Shown here in pieces: positions 1 through 11,334 of a DNA stretch of 64,000 nucleotides. The DNA comes from Panax quinquefolius (lineage: Eukaryota > Streptophyta > Magnoliopsida > Apiales > Araliaceae), in the NCBI GenBank assembly GCA_020205615.1, contig CM035162.1, positions 30,420,681 to 30,484,680 on the forward strand. The letters run 5' to 3'. The position numbers and the translations under genes are program-made. The notes beneath the pieces are model-generated. The model searched no databases, had not been told where the DNA came from, and saw only the letters and a list, made by a program, of their open reading frames with translations. Each line of letters begins with the position of its first letter. Within the stretch, counting starts at the first letter, position 1.

Positions 1-144
1 ATCCACAGCTAAGATCTTGAGATAAGAACTAGGAGGGAGAGAGACAGGAATTCCTTCGCTAGTATGACCTACCTAAGTTTATTTGGTATTTGATTGGTCG
101 ATCGTAATATAGGGATAATTTGTTAAATGTCAATTAACCCTTGT

Positions 145-530
145 TTTGTGACGGTGTTTGAGAATGGCATCTGAAAATCTTTGAGATAAGCAATGAAGCA
201 CATGAGAGTGTTGATTCGGTTCAAACAAAAGGTAACGACCAACAACACGATAATAATCATCTTCGGTGGCAACGGCTATCGTAACAATGATAACCATCGT
301 GGAAATTATCATGCTAAGAATGGTAACCACTTGGTGGTAATCATGGCAAAGATAATAAAGTGGAAATTTCAAGAAGAGAAGGTCATTTAGCTCGATTTTG
401 TCGTATATAGTGAAGTCAAGTCCAATTGGGATAGTGGCACCAAAGGCGGATACACGGACAAAACAAAATCGGTGGTTTCGGAAGAGCGTTTTAAGTGACT
501 TCTCGAAAAGTGGGTAACCCGAACGAAGTT
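145..530 (+). pseudogene. gag remnant of element C with zinc-knuckle tail
   Basis: Gag of this family starts near the ATG at 164-166, as in element A at 9578. After about 40 bases that match A's gag start, the sequence jumps to the gag C-terminus, so most of the capsid region is deleted. The tail keeps EGHLARFC, the end of a CCHC zinc knuckle, at about 380-405. A full gag would run about 1.1 kb. Gag normally packages the element RNA; this one cannot. The call rests on alignment by eye with gag of A and D. Confidence 0.65.
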
Positions 531-534
531 AGCA

Positions 535-840
535 CGGGTTAGTTAATTATAAATTCTTGCGAAGTCTATACCTTATTAGAATCTGGGTTCTACCCACTCT
601 TTTATTTCACCTAGTTGCGTCAACGTTTAAATTTGACTCGGGAGAAATTAGACTTTGATTTATCTATTGAAACTTCGTTGGGAAAACCTTTCGTTACCTC
701 CAACGCTTTATTAATCTTGTTGTTTCAAATAAACACTTTCACGTTACTGCTCTATCTTATCTCTTTGAAAATACTTGCCTTTGAGGTAATTTTGAAAAAC
801 GATTGATTAACTACTCATTATTCTTTTTGTAAGGTTGTTA
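535..840 (+). pseudogene. Protease remnant of element C
   Basis: The region matches the aspartic-protease part of element A (10780-11080). The catalytic-loop codons near 577-605 are recognisable, but a one-base shift breaks the DSG-S-THSF reading. The frame beginning RLNLTREKLDFDLSIETSLG (from 618) then follows A's protein. A stop follows KND, where A reads GIDWLT. Protease would cleave the Gag-Pol polyprotein; this copy is dead. Confidence 0.6.
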
Positions 841-1194
841 GCTTTCATATTCCTAACCAACTTTGTTATCACAATTCAAAGTAACCAAATCCTAAAGTTA
901 ATCACTGTTATATCAAGCCATAAGTAAAGAGCCCGATCCTTTCGTTGTTGACTTCCTTGTGTGGAAGCACCGAAGCCAGACTTTCTGTAGGCGACGTCAT
1001 GACTGAAGATGGCAAGTTGATAGGTATCATTGTGAGGTGCTATCCAGGTTAAGGGATAGAAGTCACAGTTGGTATTAATGTGACGTACTATCCAAGTCTT
1101 GGACGAGAGTAACAGTTTTGAATGATATTTCTATCATTAATAAATTTCTTGGCGTATTCTTGAAGACTTCCTAGCCTACCCTAGAACGTAAATC

Positions 1195-1256
1195 GAATTT
1201 TGTATTGACCCCAAAGACAAAACCCATTTCTTAAACCCTCAAATATTTCTTCAACT
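1195..1256 (+). pseudogene. Deletion join: RT start fused to RNase H fragment in element C
   Basis: The start of the RT region (bases that in element A read FCID..KPISKP at about 11326-11380) is followed directly by bases that in A encode LKYFF of RNase H (12454 onward). About 1.07 kb present in A is missing. In A both breakpoints carry AAAGCC (11375-11380 and 12450-12455), which suggests a microhomology join. Element D has the same join at 38563-38590 on the minus strand. Confidence 0.8.
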
Positions 1257-2440
1257 AAATGAATGATTTACGTGATTTATGATGAAAGTCATAATAAAAG
1301 CATTGGAATAATGAAAATCATGGGTATTCGTGGTATTAGTAAGTTTTATGATGAGTTATGTTGGTTAGTATGTAAAAATATGAAAGTTTCTTAGAAATCA
1401 CAAAGAGTTGAAAATCGATTTTGGTGAAAAAGCGTAACATGAAATTCAATTGACCATATCTCTTATTATATTTTGAATTTTTGAATGTGGTCAAGTCCTA
1501 GAATTAGATCTATGAGTTACCTAACTAATCCAAGTGTAATTACTGGAAAAGGTATTGTAGATTTTTGTGTGGACTGATTTTAGCAAAGGAGGCTAAAGCT
1601 GTAAATTTCAAAAAATGCTACTGCCCAGAAAACTTTAAGGGGCTGTTTCGGCCACTTAAATTATGAGAAAAAATTCTGGCCTTTAGGGACATGAAGGTAT
1701 ATGGTATAAAGTATCTCCTGTCCAAAAATGAGCTCATTCGACTTAAAATGAGCAAGTTATGACTCTTTCAATATTTAGGTTTTTCCGAAAAAAAACGCTA
1801 TAACCGAGTTCTATAACTCAGATGACCATGAAATTTAAACTAGAAGCTCACGTTAACATGTGTAAGGTCCTGCCAAAATTTGGGAATTTTTGGAGTTAAA
1901 CTTGAGGTAGCTAATTTCTTAAGGAATTAATTAGAAATTGATTTTGAAAAATAGTAAATGAATTTTAAAAATTCCGAGAAAATATATTTTCATTTTGGGA
2001 CTATATTATGCTAAATCCCAGAAAAGAAATATTTTTGGGACTGATTTGGTATTTTCATGAAAATAGTTTAGTGACGAACATATGAGTTAAATATGTTATG
2101 TGAAGTATGAAAGTTGAAAATAGGATATTATGGCTAGAGAATCCTATATAGAGTATATGCATATTTTTGAGAGATTTGATAATTGGTGATGATATCTTAT
2201 GAGTATGGCATTTTGAATGATTAAATGCATTATATGGTAAAACGTAAACAATTAAGAAAAATTGTTTATAAATTTAAGAAATGATTAAAATATTGTTATA
2301 ATATTAATGATATTAGATTATGAGATTATTAAGTGATTGATAACATGGGGATATTCTTGAATCTGGATAAATTATATTATAAATGTTTAATATTTATCCT
2401 TTATCTCATTTGATTGATTCTTTATATCATTATCCTCACG
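1257..2440 (+). repeat. Non-coding filler of elements C and D
   Basis: AT-rich DNA with no long reading frame and no recognised protein. It is shared with the reverse complement of element D (about 37400-38560). About 300 bases around 1960-2270 also match the reverse complement of 24895-25200 inside solo LTR F. I infer that it came from an LTR leader region and not from a host gene. Confidence 0.6.
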
Positions 2441-2547
2441 CTTATATTATGTTGAAAGTCATACATGGCTTTGGTAGCAGATAGATGGACTTGGTATGAT
2501 TATGACCGTGGGATTGTTGGGGTATAATCATAGCAAGTAATTGAAAA

Positions 2548-2900
2548 CACAATTATCTTTGGCCGTAGTGCATGGATAATTTATGGTCGTGATACTTAAT
2601 GAATACACAATTATCTTTGCGTCAGAAGCGCATGGATAATTTGTGGTCGCGATACTAATGAATACACAATTATCTTTGGTCAGTAGTGCATGGATAATTT
2701 GTGGTCGTGATACTAATGAATACACGATTATCTTTGGCCGTAGTGCATGGATAATTTGTGGTCGTGATACTAATGAATACACAATTATCTTTGGTCAGTA
2801 GTGCTTGGATAATTTGTGGTCGTGATATCTTAATGAATACACAATTATCTTTGGCGTAGTAGTCATGGATAATTTGTGGTCGTGATACTTAATGAATATC
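2548..2900 (+). repeat. 58-bp tandem repeat, six units, in element C
   Basis: Six units start at 2551, 2609, 2668, 2726, 2783 and 2843, so the spacing is 57-60 bp. Each unit reads AATTATCTTTGG, then a variable GTAGTGCATGGATAA, then GTGGTCGTGATAC and TAATGAATACAC. Related single words occur in the U5 parts of the LTRs, for example at 5160-5200 and 16075-16170. The reading frame on the opposite strand here exists only because of the repeat. Confidence 0.85.
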
Positions 2901-4065
2901 CTTGGCACAGTGTGCGAGGATGATTCGATGATATGAATTAATTATTGAAATTTGAGTCTCAAAGAATGAAATATTAATTCATGGATGTGGTAAAAAGTCT
3001 CTTTGGTAGTAGTGCATTGATAGACTTGGTATGATTATGACCAAGTTATTCTAAGATAATCATGACCGTATCAGATTGAAAACACGAATATCCTTGGCCG
3101 ATTAGTGCATGGATAATTAGGTGGTCGTGATACTATTAATTTCAACGCTCGGCATTATTGGTTTTATAATTGTATATCTTTAGCTTTGTAGTGCAAAGAT
3201 GAATTGTTAATGAATAGCTTTGCGATTTCAAAGATGAATTTAATATTTTTAAGCGATAAAGGTATTCAGGTATCCTCATCTCTTTATCATACCAGTACGT
3301 ACCTAATTTCGGTATGAAATTCCATAAGGAGGGGAGATTGTGAGACCCCAGTTTTATCGATAAAGATTTAAATTTTGTCGAAATAATTTTTAATATTATG
3401 GTGTGAATTTGAGATAATATTATAGTTGTGGATAGTATTTATAAATTTTGCAAAAGTATGCAAGTGGTTATATTATATTCGATTGGTTGGGAATATTCGG
3501 TTTAGCGAGGGGAATATTCGTACAACTACTCAATCATTAGTGGACCCCTACAAATGTAATTATTGGGATTGAAAAACGACAAAAATATTTTATTGAAATA
3601 ACGGCGGAAGTTTTACCGTGTGATTCTTTGTTGAACTACTTTCGGTAGTAAAAAAACGATGTCGTGTGGTTGCATAAGAAAGCACCGGTATTGATTATCG
3701 ATGCTTATGTGAGAAGTCACTCGGTTTGATTCCATTATTGTCGATTAATAATATGAATTATTATAGCGATAATGATGTTTTGTTTTATTCGTATTATTAA
3801 CGTAATAAAAGCGAAACATCTTTTATATAAAATAGAATACTTTATTAAAGTTATTCTATAAATAGAATATATTATATTTTATTATGATATGTTGCATAGT
3901 GTTTTTTGCGTAGTGTTTTTGCATAGTGTTTGCATAGTAAAATGTTTTTATATAAATAGAATATATTATATTTTATTTAAAAGATTTTTCTTTAAATATG
4001 GACCGTTAGATTAAAGTAAATCAATCTGACCGCTTCATGGATTAGTTACTTATGCATTCCATTTT

Positions 4066-4076
4066 CCTATAAATAG
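4066..4076 (+). promoter_or_regulatory. TATA box of the Tekay-family LTR promoter
   Basis: CCTATAAATAG followed by AAGCTCATTCCTTCATTA. The same block recurs in the A LTRs (about 7842 and 15190), in E (about 27990) and, degraded, in the D LTRs. Transcription of the element RNA would start about 30 bases downstream. Confidence 0.75.
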
Positions 4077-4259
4077 AAGCTCATTCCTTCATTATTTTCT
4101 TACGAATTCATTGAAACTACAGAGAGAGAAATTATAGAGAAAGCTTATAGAGAAAATTATAGAAAAAAGAAGAGTATTCTACTACTTCACTACTTCTATA
4201 TTCATTCTTTTTCACGGTAAGTGGTGTTATTCTTTCTTCTTGAAGAGAACTTCATTATT

Positions 4260-4700
4260 CCATTCATTATTATTACTGTTGGAATAACTCAAAAAGTGGT
4301 ATACCCTATACATAACTTTCGTATATGTCACGGCATATCCTATACTTGGTGAAATCCTTATGTTATTCCATTCTTATTTATTCTGTGGAATAACTTTTGT
4401 ATACGATTTTACCTATACTTGGTGACATTCTTCTATTATTCTCATTGGAACATCACATGCGTGTGTTTTACACCGACACGGTTCCGCTTTTTATTATTCT
4501 CGCTGGAACATCCTCATGCTGTGTTTTACACCTGACTGGTTCCGCCTTTATCATTCTGTTGGAATATCCTATCATGTGTTTTACACCGGATGCTGGTTCC
4601 ATCTTTATTATTCATTTGGAACATCCGCTCGCAAGTGAATTTCACCGACCGTTCCGCTTATATTATTATTCTGTTGGAATAACACAATACGTCTATCTGC
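4260..4700 (+). repeat. Leader minisatellite in the LTR of element C
   Basis: Units of about 55-60 bp built from TTATTATTCTGTTGGAACATC, then TGTGTTTTACACCG, then GGTTCC. GGAAC and GTTCC within a unit can pair, so each unit is a potential RNA hairpin. Equivalent arrays are at about 8030-8310 and 15360-15690 (A), 28190-28620 (E), and 34930-35350 and 41700-42130 (D, minus strand). The frames here are repeat artefacts. Confidence 0.8.
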
Positions 4701-5743
4701 CGCATGCATGGTGATTTCTTTTGTTATTCCATTCTTTATTATACCCAAATGGTTAAAAACTTTGACTTCTATACTCCATGAAATTAGTAGAATATCCTTG
4801 ATATTTGCGTTTCATCCAGTATCTTTTCACGGAAATATTCTTCTGATCATTCTTGAATTTTACTCTACGAAACAATATTATGTTGACAATTTGGACGTTA
4901 ATAATTCATGGATTAAATAATTCTTGAACTTGTTTTATTGAATTATTATGTCATTGTCATCATCCTCATGTTATATTATGTTATCTTTGGCTTACGTGCA
5001 TAGATGAACTTAGTATGATTATGACCGAGGATCATTCGGATAATCATGACTTGATATAAATGATGTGACAAAAGTCCTCGATGGCTTCAGAATGCGTTGA
5101 TGGATAGTTTTTGGTATGATTATGACCGGGGTGATTCGGTATAGTCATGACCATTGATAATTTGATGAAAATCCTTGGCCAAGTAGTGCGGGGATGATTA
5201 GATGTGGTGGTTTATTTATTAAAATTTGAGTCTCAAATGATAAAAATTGATGAAAACCTTTTAAAACCTAAAAGATAGTAGACTTTATTCTCTACTTGAC
5301 TCTTTAAATGGATTACTAATTCATTGCAGATTAAACCGGTTGTCTATTGTATTTTATCGGTTTAATCTTTGTTGAAGGCTAATGATAATTTATTACGCAT
5401 TATCTTAGTCATAATATTTCTTCTTCTGGCTAGTTGAGCTCACCCTTTCTTTCATTGTTCTCTTCTGAAAATGAGAACATATATTTGAGGACAGTCGGGA
5501 GCGAAGTAATGGTCCAGAGGATAGCATTAGTAGTCCTCACTATTCGTGAAATAGTGTGATAATAGTCGTAATGAGGACTCCTTTTGAGTTTGTATAATAT
5601 CTAGTAGACAAAATTTGTATTCAAACTCATAGTTTATGTCGTATTGTACCACCAGTTATATTAGTAAGTTGTATTTGAATTTATGTACCATGAAAGTGGC
5701 GACCCAAGATGGGTGACGTATACCTAATTTTGGGGGCGTCACA

Positions 5744-5967
5744 TTAGTAGTCCTCACTATTATGTGAAATAGTGTGATAATAATTGTAATGAGGACTCCT
5801 TTTGAGTTTGTATAATTTCTAGTAGACAATATTTGTATTCAAACTCACAACTTATGTTTTGTCGTATTGTACACGACATTTGTATTATTAAGTTGTATTT
5901 GAATTTATGTACCATGTAAGTGGCGACCCAAGATGGGTGACGTATACCTAATTTTGGGGGCTTCACA
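5744..5967 (+). repeat. Tandem copy of the last ~220 bp of the LTR
   Basis: This repeats the preceding LTR end (about 5522-5743), from ATTAGTAGTCCTCACTATT to the terminal G-rich block, here ending CTTCACA. Both copies share CATTAGTAG at the join, so a short-homology duplication or slippage fits. It is not a separate solo LTR, because the LTR start is absent. Confidence 0.75.
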
Positions 5968-6524
5968 AATATCTTTGGCCTGTAGTGCAAAGATGAATAT
6001 TTGATTCAAGATGTATATTGATTGATGTTACAGGGATAAAATATTGATGATGGACTTTTAATTCTTAGAAGATAGTAGAATTCATTCTCTACTTGACTCT
6101 TCTAATTGATTGTTGTTTTCGCTGCAGTTGTTGATCTAAAACTTGTTTTCTATTATATTTTATTAGATTTTTCCCTGTTGAAGACTAATGATAAATTGTT
6201 GTATATTATCTTAGTCATAATATTCTTTACTAGGCTAGTTGAGCTCACCCTTTTCCTTTTTGTTTCATTTTTCTTCTCAAGAGGTAATAATTTAGCAGGA
6301 ACTAGCCGGGGTATGGAGTGATGATTCTAGAAAGTTGTTTCACTATTTTTGTAAAATAGTGTATCAATAATTGTAATGAGAACTCCTTTTGAGTTTGTAT
6401 ATTGTCTATTAGACAGTATTTGTATTTAAACTCACAGTATATGTGTTGTCGTATTTTGCACGACAATTATATTAATGAAGTTGTATTTATATCTGTACCA
6501 TGTATTTATTTTGGGGGCGTCACA
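5968..6524 (+). mobile_element. Truncated 5' LTR of element B
   Basis: Only the downstream part of a Tekay-family LTR is present, from a mid-U5 ATCTTTGGCC word to the end GGGGGCGTCACA at 6524. A primer-binding-site-like GTTGGTATCATGGC follows. The missing 5' part is best explained by insertion of element C into this LTR; its 5' flank lies off the left edge, so this cannot be confirmed here. Confidence 0.75.
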
Positions 6525-6879
6525 GTTGGTATCATGGCTTAGGGATATGGTCTCTGAGGGAGATCGGGGAATAGAACTAGGAGGGGAGAGACGAATAATC
6601 ATTCGCTAGTATGTCATACCTAAGCTTATTTGGTTGGTCAGTCGGAGCATGTGGTTAATATGTGATATGTTAATTTGTTAATTAACCCTTATTTTGTGAC
6701 AGTATATGAGAATGGCAGCTGAAAATATTAACAATGGAGTGAATGAGACCGTGGAGACACCTTTAATCACCACCCAGGGGAACGTGCAACAGGAAGGCAA
6801 TATTTCTCCTATAAACAACACTACCGAACAAATGATGAATGATGGGATGTTAAAAGATTTTCGTAGTTCATGCAAAATC
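6525..6879 (+). pseudogene. Element B: PBS, leader and first part of gag
   Basis: After the PBS-like sequence (TGGTATCATGG at about 6528) comes the leader shared with A, then a gag frame from the ATG at 6706 (MRMAAENINNGVNETVETP). It parallels A's gag at 9578 (NVENSNGAQETVESPHI). It is cut at 6879 by element A and resumes at 16740. Removing A and one copy of AAATC restores alignment with gag of A at nucleotide level. Confidence 0.8.
6875..6879 (+). repeat. Target-site duplication of element A, left copy (AAATC)
   Basis: AAATC at 6875-6879 directly precedes the TG of the 5' LTR, and an identical AAATC at 16735-16739 directly follows the CA of the 3' LTR. A 5-bp duplication is what Ty3/gypsy integrases make. 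Confidence 0.92.
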
Positions 6880-7326
6880 TGTAAAACCCCAACATTTTAA
6901 ATAAAGATGAATTTTCTATAAATATTATTTTTGAATATTATGGAGTAAAATTGATATAATGTTATAGTTGTGGGTAATATTTATAAATTTTGCAAAGTAT
7001 GCAAGTTGTCATATAATATTCGATTGGTCGGGGAATATTCGTTTTAAACAGGAAATATTCTTACGATGGCACAATCATTGGTGGACCCCACAACAGAATT
7101 ATTGTCGGATTGAGAAAACGACAAAAATACTTTATGAAAATAATGGCGGAAGTTTTACCGTTGATACTGTTGAACTACTTTCGGTAGTAAAAATACGATG
7201 TCTGGCGTGGTTGCATAGTAGCACCGGTATTGATTATTGATGCTTACGTGAGAAGTCACTCAGCTTTGTTTATTATTTGGATCCCTACTTTTCCCATTTT
7301 TCAAAATTATCCAAGAAAATTATAAA

Positions 7327-7327
<1 letters not shown>

Positions 7328-7380
<53 letters not shown>
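7328..7380. repeat. (TA)n microsatellite in the LTR
   Basis: Pure TA dinucleotides. A longer matching tract lies at about 14658-14730 in the 3' LTR, so the length changed after insertion. Frames rich in IYIYIY that cross such tracts are artefacts. Confidence 0.95.
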
Positions 7381-7383
<3 letters not shown>

Positions 7384-7551
7384 ATGTGTGTGTTTTAGTG
7401 TGTGTAAGAGTATTTGTGTGTTAGTGGGTTTTGGTGGGGATTTACATTATTAAGTGATGTGGGGTTATATTATATATGCGTTATGGAATTGTCGATTTAA
7501 TTCTGGGGAATCTTGATTTATGGGAGGGAGGTTACGTAAAAGATGGGGATT

Positions 7552-7553
<2 letters not shown>

Positions 7554-7606
<53 letters not shown>
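7554..7606. repeat. (TA)n microsatellite, second tract in the 5' LTR of A
   Basis: Pure AT dinucleotides. The matching tract in the 3' LTR is at about 14905-14956. It is flanked by the conserved GGGGCCCACATGTTGGAAG block. Confidence 0.95.
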
Positions 7607-7609
<3 letters not shown>

Positions 7610-9391
7610 AGATAATGACATGTGGTTGGGGCCCACATGTTGGAAGAAGAATTTTGGGAAAAAGTTGAGAATTTCTCACGGATTGTGTTTTTATTTTCAA
7701 ACAAACATGTGCCTTATTATATAATATATATATATATATATATTTTATTTTATTTAATCGATTTTGCTTTAAATATGGACCGTCAGATTAAAGTAAATCA
7801 ATCTGGATCGTTCATGAGTTAGTTACTATGCATTCCATTCTTCTATAAATAGAAGCTCATTCCTTCATTATTTTCTTACGAATTCAATTTGAACTAGAGA
7901 GATAAAAGCGTAAGAGAGAAGGAAGAAAAGTATTCTTACTTAACTACTCTTATATTCGGTTTCTTTTTACTTTAGGATATTATTCTTTTGTATTTAAGAA
8001 GAGAACTTACATTATTCCATTTCTTTATTATTACATTGGAATAACTTTGTATCGCTGAATACCCTATACGGGGTGACATTCTTCTAATATTCTGCCTTTA
8101 TTATTCCGTTGGAACATCCTCGTCTACATGCTATCTGTAGGACCTTGTTCCGCTTTCTATTATTCTGCCTTTATTATTACATTTGGAACATCCTGTCTGC
8201 TATATCTGCCGGACCTCGGTTCCTTTTTATTATTCTATCTTTATTATTACATTGGAACATCACGCTTGTGTGATTTTCACCGACACGGTTCCATTATTAT
8301 TATTCTGTTGGAATAACTTTTGCTGTCTGCAAGTGCCGCGTGCATGGTGATTTACTTGTTATTCCATTCCTTATTATTCTCAGTTGGTTAAAATTTTGAC
8401 TTCTATACTCCATGAAATTAGTGGAATATCCTTGATATTTGCGCTTCATCCAGTATTTTTCATGGAAATATTCTTCTGAGAAATCTTGAATTTTACTCTA
8501 CAAAGCAGTATCATGTTGACAATTTGGACATTATTAATTCCTGAATAACTTAATTCTTGAACTTGTTTTACTGAATTTTTATATCATTGTCATCATCCTC
8601 ATGTTTATATTTTTTTAAAGTCATCTATGGCACAGAAGCATGGATGGACTTGGTATGATTATGACCGGGATTATTCGATTGTAATCATGGCCGTAATGTT
8701 ACAAATGATGTGGTAAAAGTCCTCATTGGCCCGTGGTGCATTGATGGACGCTTTTTTGGCATGATCATGACCATTGATGAATACACAAATATCCTTAGCT
8801 TAGTAGTGCATGGAATTTGTGGTCGTTGACCTAATGAATATCCTTGGTCAGTAGTGCGGGGATGATGTAGATTATTTATTAAAAGTCGAGTCTCGGCGAT
8901 AAAAGTGATGAAAACTTTTAAATCATAAAAGATAGTAGATTATATTCTCTACTGACTCTTTTAATGAATTGCTTGATCCATTGCGAGCTAAACTTGATGT
9001 TGTTATATTTTATCGGTTTAACACTATTGAAGGCTAACGATAATTTATTACGCATTTATCTTAGTCATAATATTTCTTACTGGGCTAGTTGAGCTCATCC
9101 TTTCTTTCACTGTTCTCTTCAGGAAATGAAAACATAGCAGGAACTAGTCGGGGAACGGAGTGACGGTCCAGAGGATAGCATTAGTAGTCCTCACTATTCT
9201 ATAAAATAGTGTGTTAATAATTGTAATGAGGACTCCTTTTGAGTTTGTATAATCTCTAGTAGACAATAATTGTATTCAAACTCACAGTTATGTTTTGTCT
9301 TATTGTACACGACAGATGTATTTGAATTTTGTATCATGTATCTGACGATCCAAGATGGGTGATGTATACCTAATTTTGGGGGCGTCACAGT

Positions 9392-9403
9392 TGGTATCAA
9401 AGC
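9392..9403 (+). other. Primer-binding site of element A (initiator-Met tRNA type)
   Basis: TGGTATCAAAGC lies two bases after the LTR end. It matches the usual plant PBS complementary to the 3' end of initiator Met tRNA (TGGTATCAGAGC) at 11 of 12 bases. It primes minus-strand DNA synthesis. Confidence 0.85.
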
Positions 9404-9577
9404 TTAGGGATATGATCCCTGGCTAAGATGTGAGACTAGAACTAGGAGGGGAGAGACGAGGAATTCCTTCGCTAGTATGACCTACTTAAATTTATTTTGT
9501 ATTTAAATTGGTTGGTCAGAGTTTAGAGATATTATATTACATGTCAATTAACCTTTGTTTTATGGCAGTATCTGAAA

Positions 9578-10700
9578 ATGATATCCAAAAATGTTGAGAA
9601 TAGCAATGGAGCACAAGAGACCGTTGAGTCTCCACATATCAATAATCAGGAGAATGTGCATCAGAAAGGCGACAATCCTCATGCAACCAACAACACTGAA
9701 CAAATGATGAATGATGGATTGTTCAGAGGCTTTATGCAATTCATGCAACAGCAGGTGAGAGCGGCTCCTGTCCAAAATGTAGGTGGAAACACTGGAAACT
9801 CTCGGGCGGTCACCGCTAAATAGTTCAAGGAGCTGGGACCACCGGAGTTTAAGGGAGATCCAAAACCACTTATGGCGGAAGCATGGATAAAGCAGATCAC
9901 CAAAATATTTGATGTCTTGGGATGCTCCGAGGAGCAAAGGTTCCTTTACGCCTTTATGTTGGGCGGAGAGGCGGTCTTCGGTGGGAATCGGTAAAAACGT
10001 ACTCAACTTCTTTGTCTTCAAGATGTCTTGGGAGAAGTTCTAAGAGCTGTTCAACGACAAATACTTTCCCGAAAGTATTCGTCACATGAAGGAGTTGGAG
10101 TTTATTAAATTGGAGCAAAATAATATAACCGTGTCGCAATACGAGGTAAAATTTGCGGAGTTATCCCGGTTTTATCCCACTTGGTGGATAATGAAGAGAA
10201 TGGCGAATGTTTTAAGAGGTTTGAAGCGGGAGATACGTCAATATCTTATTTCTCATAAAGCGTGTTTATATTCGGATGTTGTAAATAGGGCTCAGTTGGT
10301 GGAGCGCGATAATGAGTCAACGCAACAAAAAGAGAACAGCAAGCAAAATGATAATACCAGTGAGAAGCGATCATCGAAGCGGTGACAATAAGCGTGGAGG
10401 AATCAACGGGCGAAATGGTAACCACTTGATGGTAATCGAGGCCAAAACAATAAGAATGGACATTTCAAGAAGAGAGATTCAACAATGATGGAAAGAGCGT
10501 CGACCAAAGACCCGTTGTTAAGGAAGGAAAAGACCACTATCATATGCTTCAAATGCGGAGGGAGGGACACATCGGTCCAAATTACAATGCCATCCAAAGC
10601 GTGTTATAATTGTGGAAGAGAAGGTCACCTAGCTTGATTTTGTCGTTCACCAAAAGACAAGTTCAAAGGCAAGATAGAGGCACCAAAGGTCAGTCCCGTA
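9578..10700 (+). pseudogene. gag of element A, broken
   Basis: The frame opens at 9578 and reads to a TAG at 9821, then continues FKELGPPEF..DP..AEAWIKQITKIFDVLGC, the usual gag core. Shifts follow around 9960-10080. Frame 10086-10385 gives LEFIKLEQNN..VSQYE.KFAELSRF and a lysine-rich hinge. The zinc knuckle CYNCGREGHLA at about 10593-10625 is followed by TGA where D and C read CGA (Arg), then FCRSP. Gag would form the particle and bind RNA. At least one stop and two shifts disable it. Confidence 0.85.
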
Positions 10701-10774
10701 AAAAGTCAGGCCGGTGGTACAAGGAGAGCATTTGTCGTGACCTCCCGAAAAAGCGAGGAACCCGAATAAGGTCA

Positions 10775-11330
10775 TCACGGGTAAGCTAATCATAAACTCT
10801 AGCGAAGTTTATACTTTATTTGATATCGGTTCTACCCACTCTTTCATTTCTCCTACTTGCGCTCAACGTTTAAATTTGACTCCGGAGAGATTGGACTTTG
10901 ATTTATCTGTTGAAACCCCGTTGGGAGAAACCTTCATTACATCCACGATTTATAAGTCTTGTTTGATTCAAATCGGTACCTGCACGTTACCTGTCGATCT
11001 TATTTCTTTGAAAATACTTGTTTTTGATGTGATTCTAGGGATTGATTGGTTAACTACGCATCATACAAAAATTGATTATTTTCGTAAGGTTGTTAGCTTT
11101 CATATTCCTAATCGACCTATTATGCGAATTCAAGCAACCAAACCATTAAAATCAATCACTGTCATCTCAAGCCATAAAGCTATTCGTTTATTGAAAAAAG
11201 GATGTCAAGCTTTCTTAGCTCATGTCACAGATCTAAACAAAAATACGTCGATTTTGAATAATATTTCTATTGTTAATGAATTTCTGACGTATTCCACTGA
11301 AGAACTTCTGGCCTACCCCGTAGCGTGAAA
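10775..11330 (+). pseudogene. Aspartic protease and linker of element A
   Basis: The catalytic loop reads FDIGSTHSFIS at about 10816-10850, in place of the usual D-S/T-G. It is followed by the LDFDLSVETPLGE strand and FDVILGIDWLT, the second hallmark of Tekay proteases. The frame 10876-11328 is open to a TGA just before the RT region. Protease would process Gag-Pol. The Ile in the DSG loop may reduce activity. Confidence 0.85.
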
Positions 11331-11334
11331 TTGA

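Larger units (their letters stand above)
1..3338 (+). mobile_element. Element C internal region: non-autonomous Tekay-type LTR element, 5' LTR off the left edge
   Basis: Base 1 lies just past where a primer-binding site would be: the text that follows matches the same stretch after the PBS of element A (from about 9414). In order it holds a gag remnant, a protease remnant, a short join of RT start to RNase H, about 2 kb of non-coding filler with tandem repeats, and a polypurine tract AAGGAGGGGAGAT at 3326-3338 directly before the 3' LTR. Most of RT and all of integrase are absent. Element D has the same layout on the other strand, so this is a family structure and not a private deletion. It could not have moved without proteins from a helper. 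Confidence 0.85.
3339..5743 (+). mobile_element. 3' LTR of element C (Tekay family)
   Basis: It begins TGTGAGACCCC right after the polypurine tract and ends GGGGGCGTCACA, so it has TG...CA ends and is 2405 bp. Inside are a TATA box CCTATAAATAG at 4066-4076, a minisatellite leader at about 4260-4700, hairpin-like U5 words at about 4980-5200, and a conserved tail ending in GGCGACCCAAGATGGGT and the terminal G-rich block. The same order is found in the LTRs of A, D and E. Confidence 0.9.
6880..9389 (+). mobile_element. 5' LTR of element A
   Basis: TGTAAAACCCC to GGGGGCGTCACA, 2510 bp. It has AT-dinucleotide tracts at 7328-7380 and 7554-7606, a TATA box at about 7842-7852, and a leader minisatellite at about 8030-8310. 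Its start differs from the C/D type (TGTGAGACCCC), so it belongs to a subfamily. Confidence 0.92.

Noticed and set aside
2528..2782. 84-codon minus-strand frame with a repeated peptide
   Set aside because: It is the reverse reading of the 58-bp tandem repeat in element C, with no start context and no homology.
2548..2900. CRISPR-like array
   Set aside because: Units are contiguous 57-60 bp repeats without unique spacers, in a plant retroelement.
4397..4714. 105-codon frame in the LTR (and similar ones at 15339, 28257, 41600)
   Set aside because: They are produced by the leader minisatellite; the units shift frame between copies.
5744..5967. Separate solo LTR
   Set aside because: It contains only the last ~220 bp of the LTR and no start, so a tandem duplication explains it better.
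7465..7822. Frames encoding long IYIYIY stretches
   Set aside because: They are translations of AT-dinucleotide tracts inside LTRs, open by chance in several frames.
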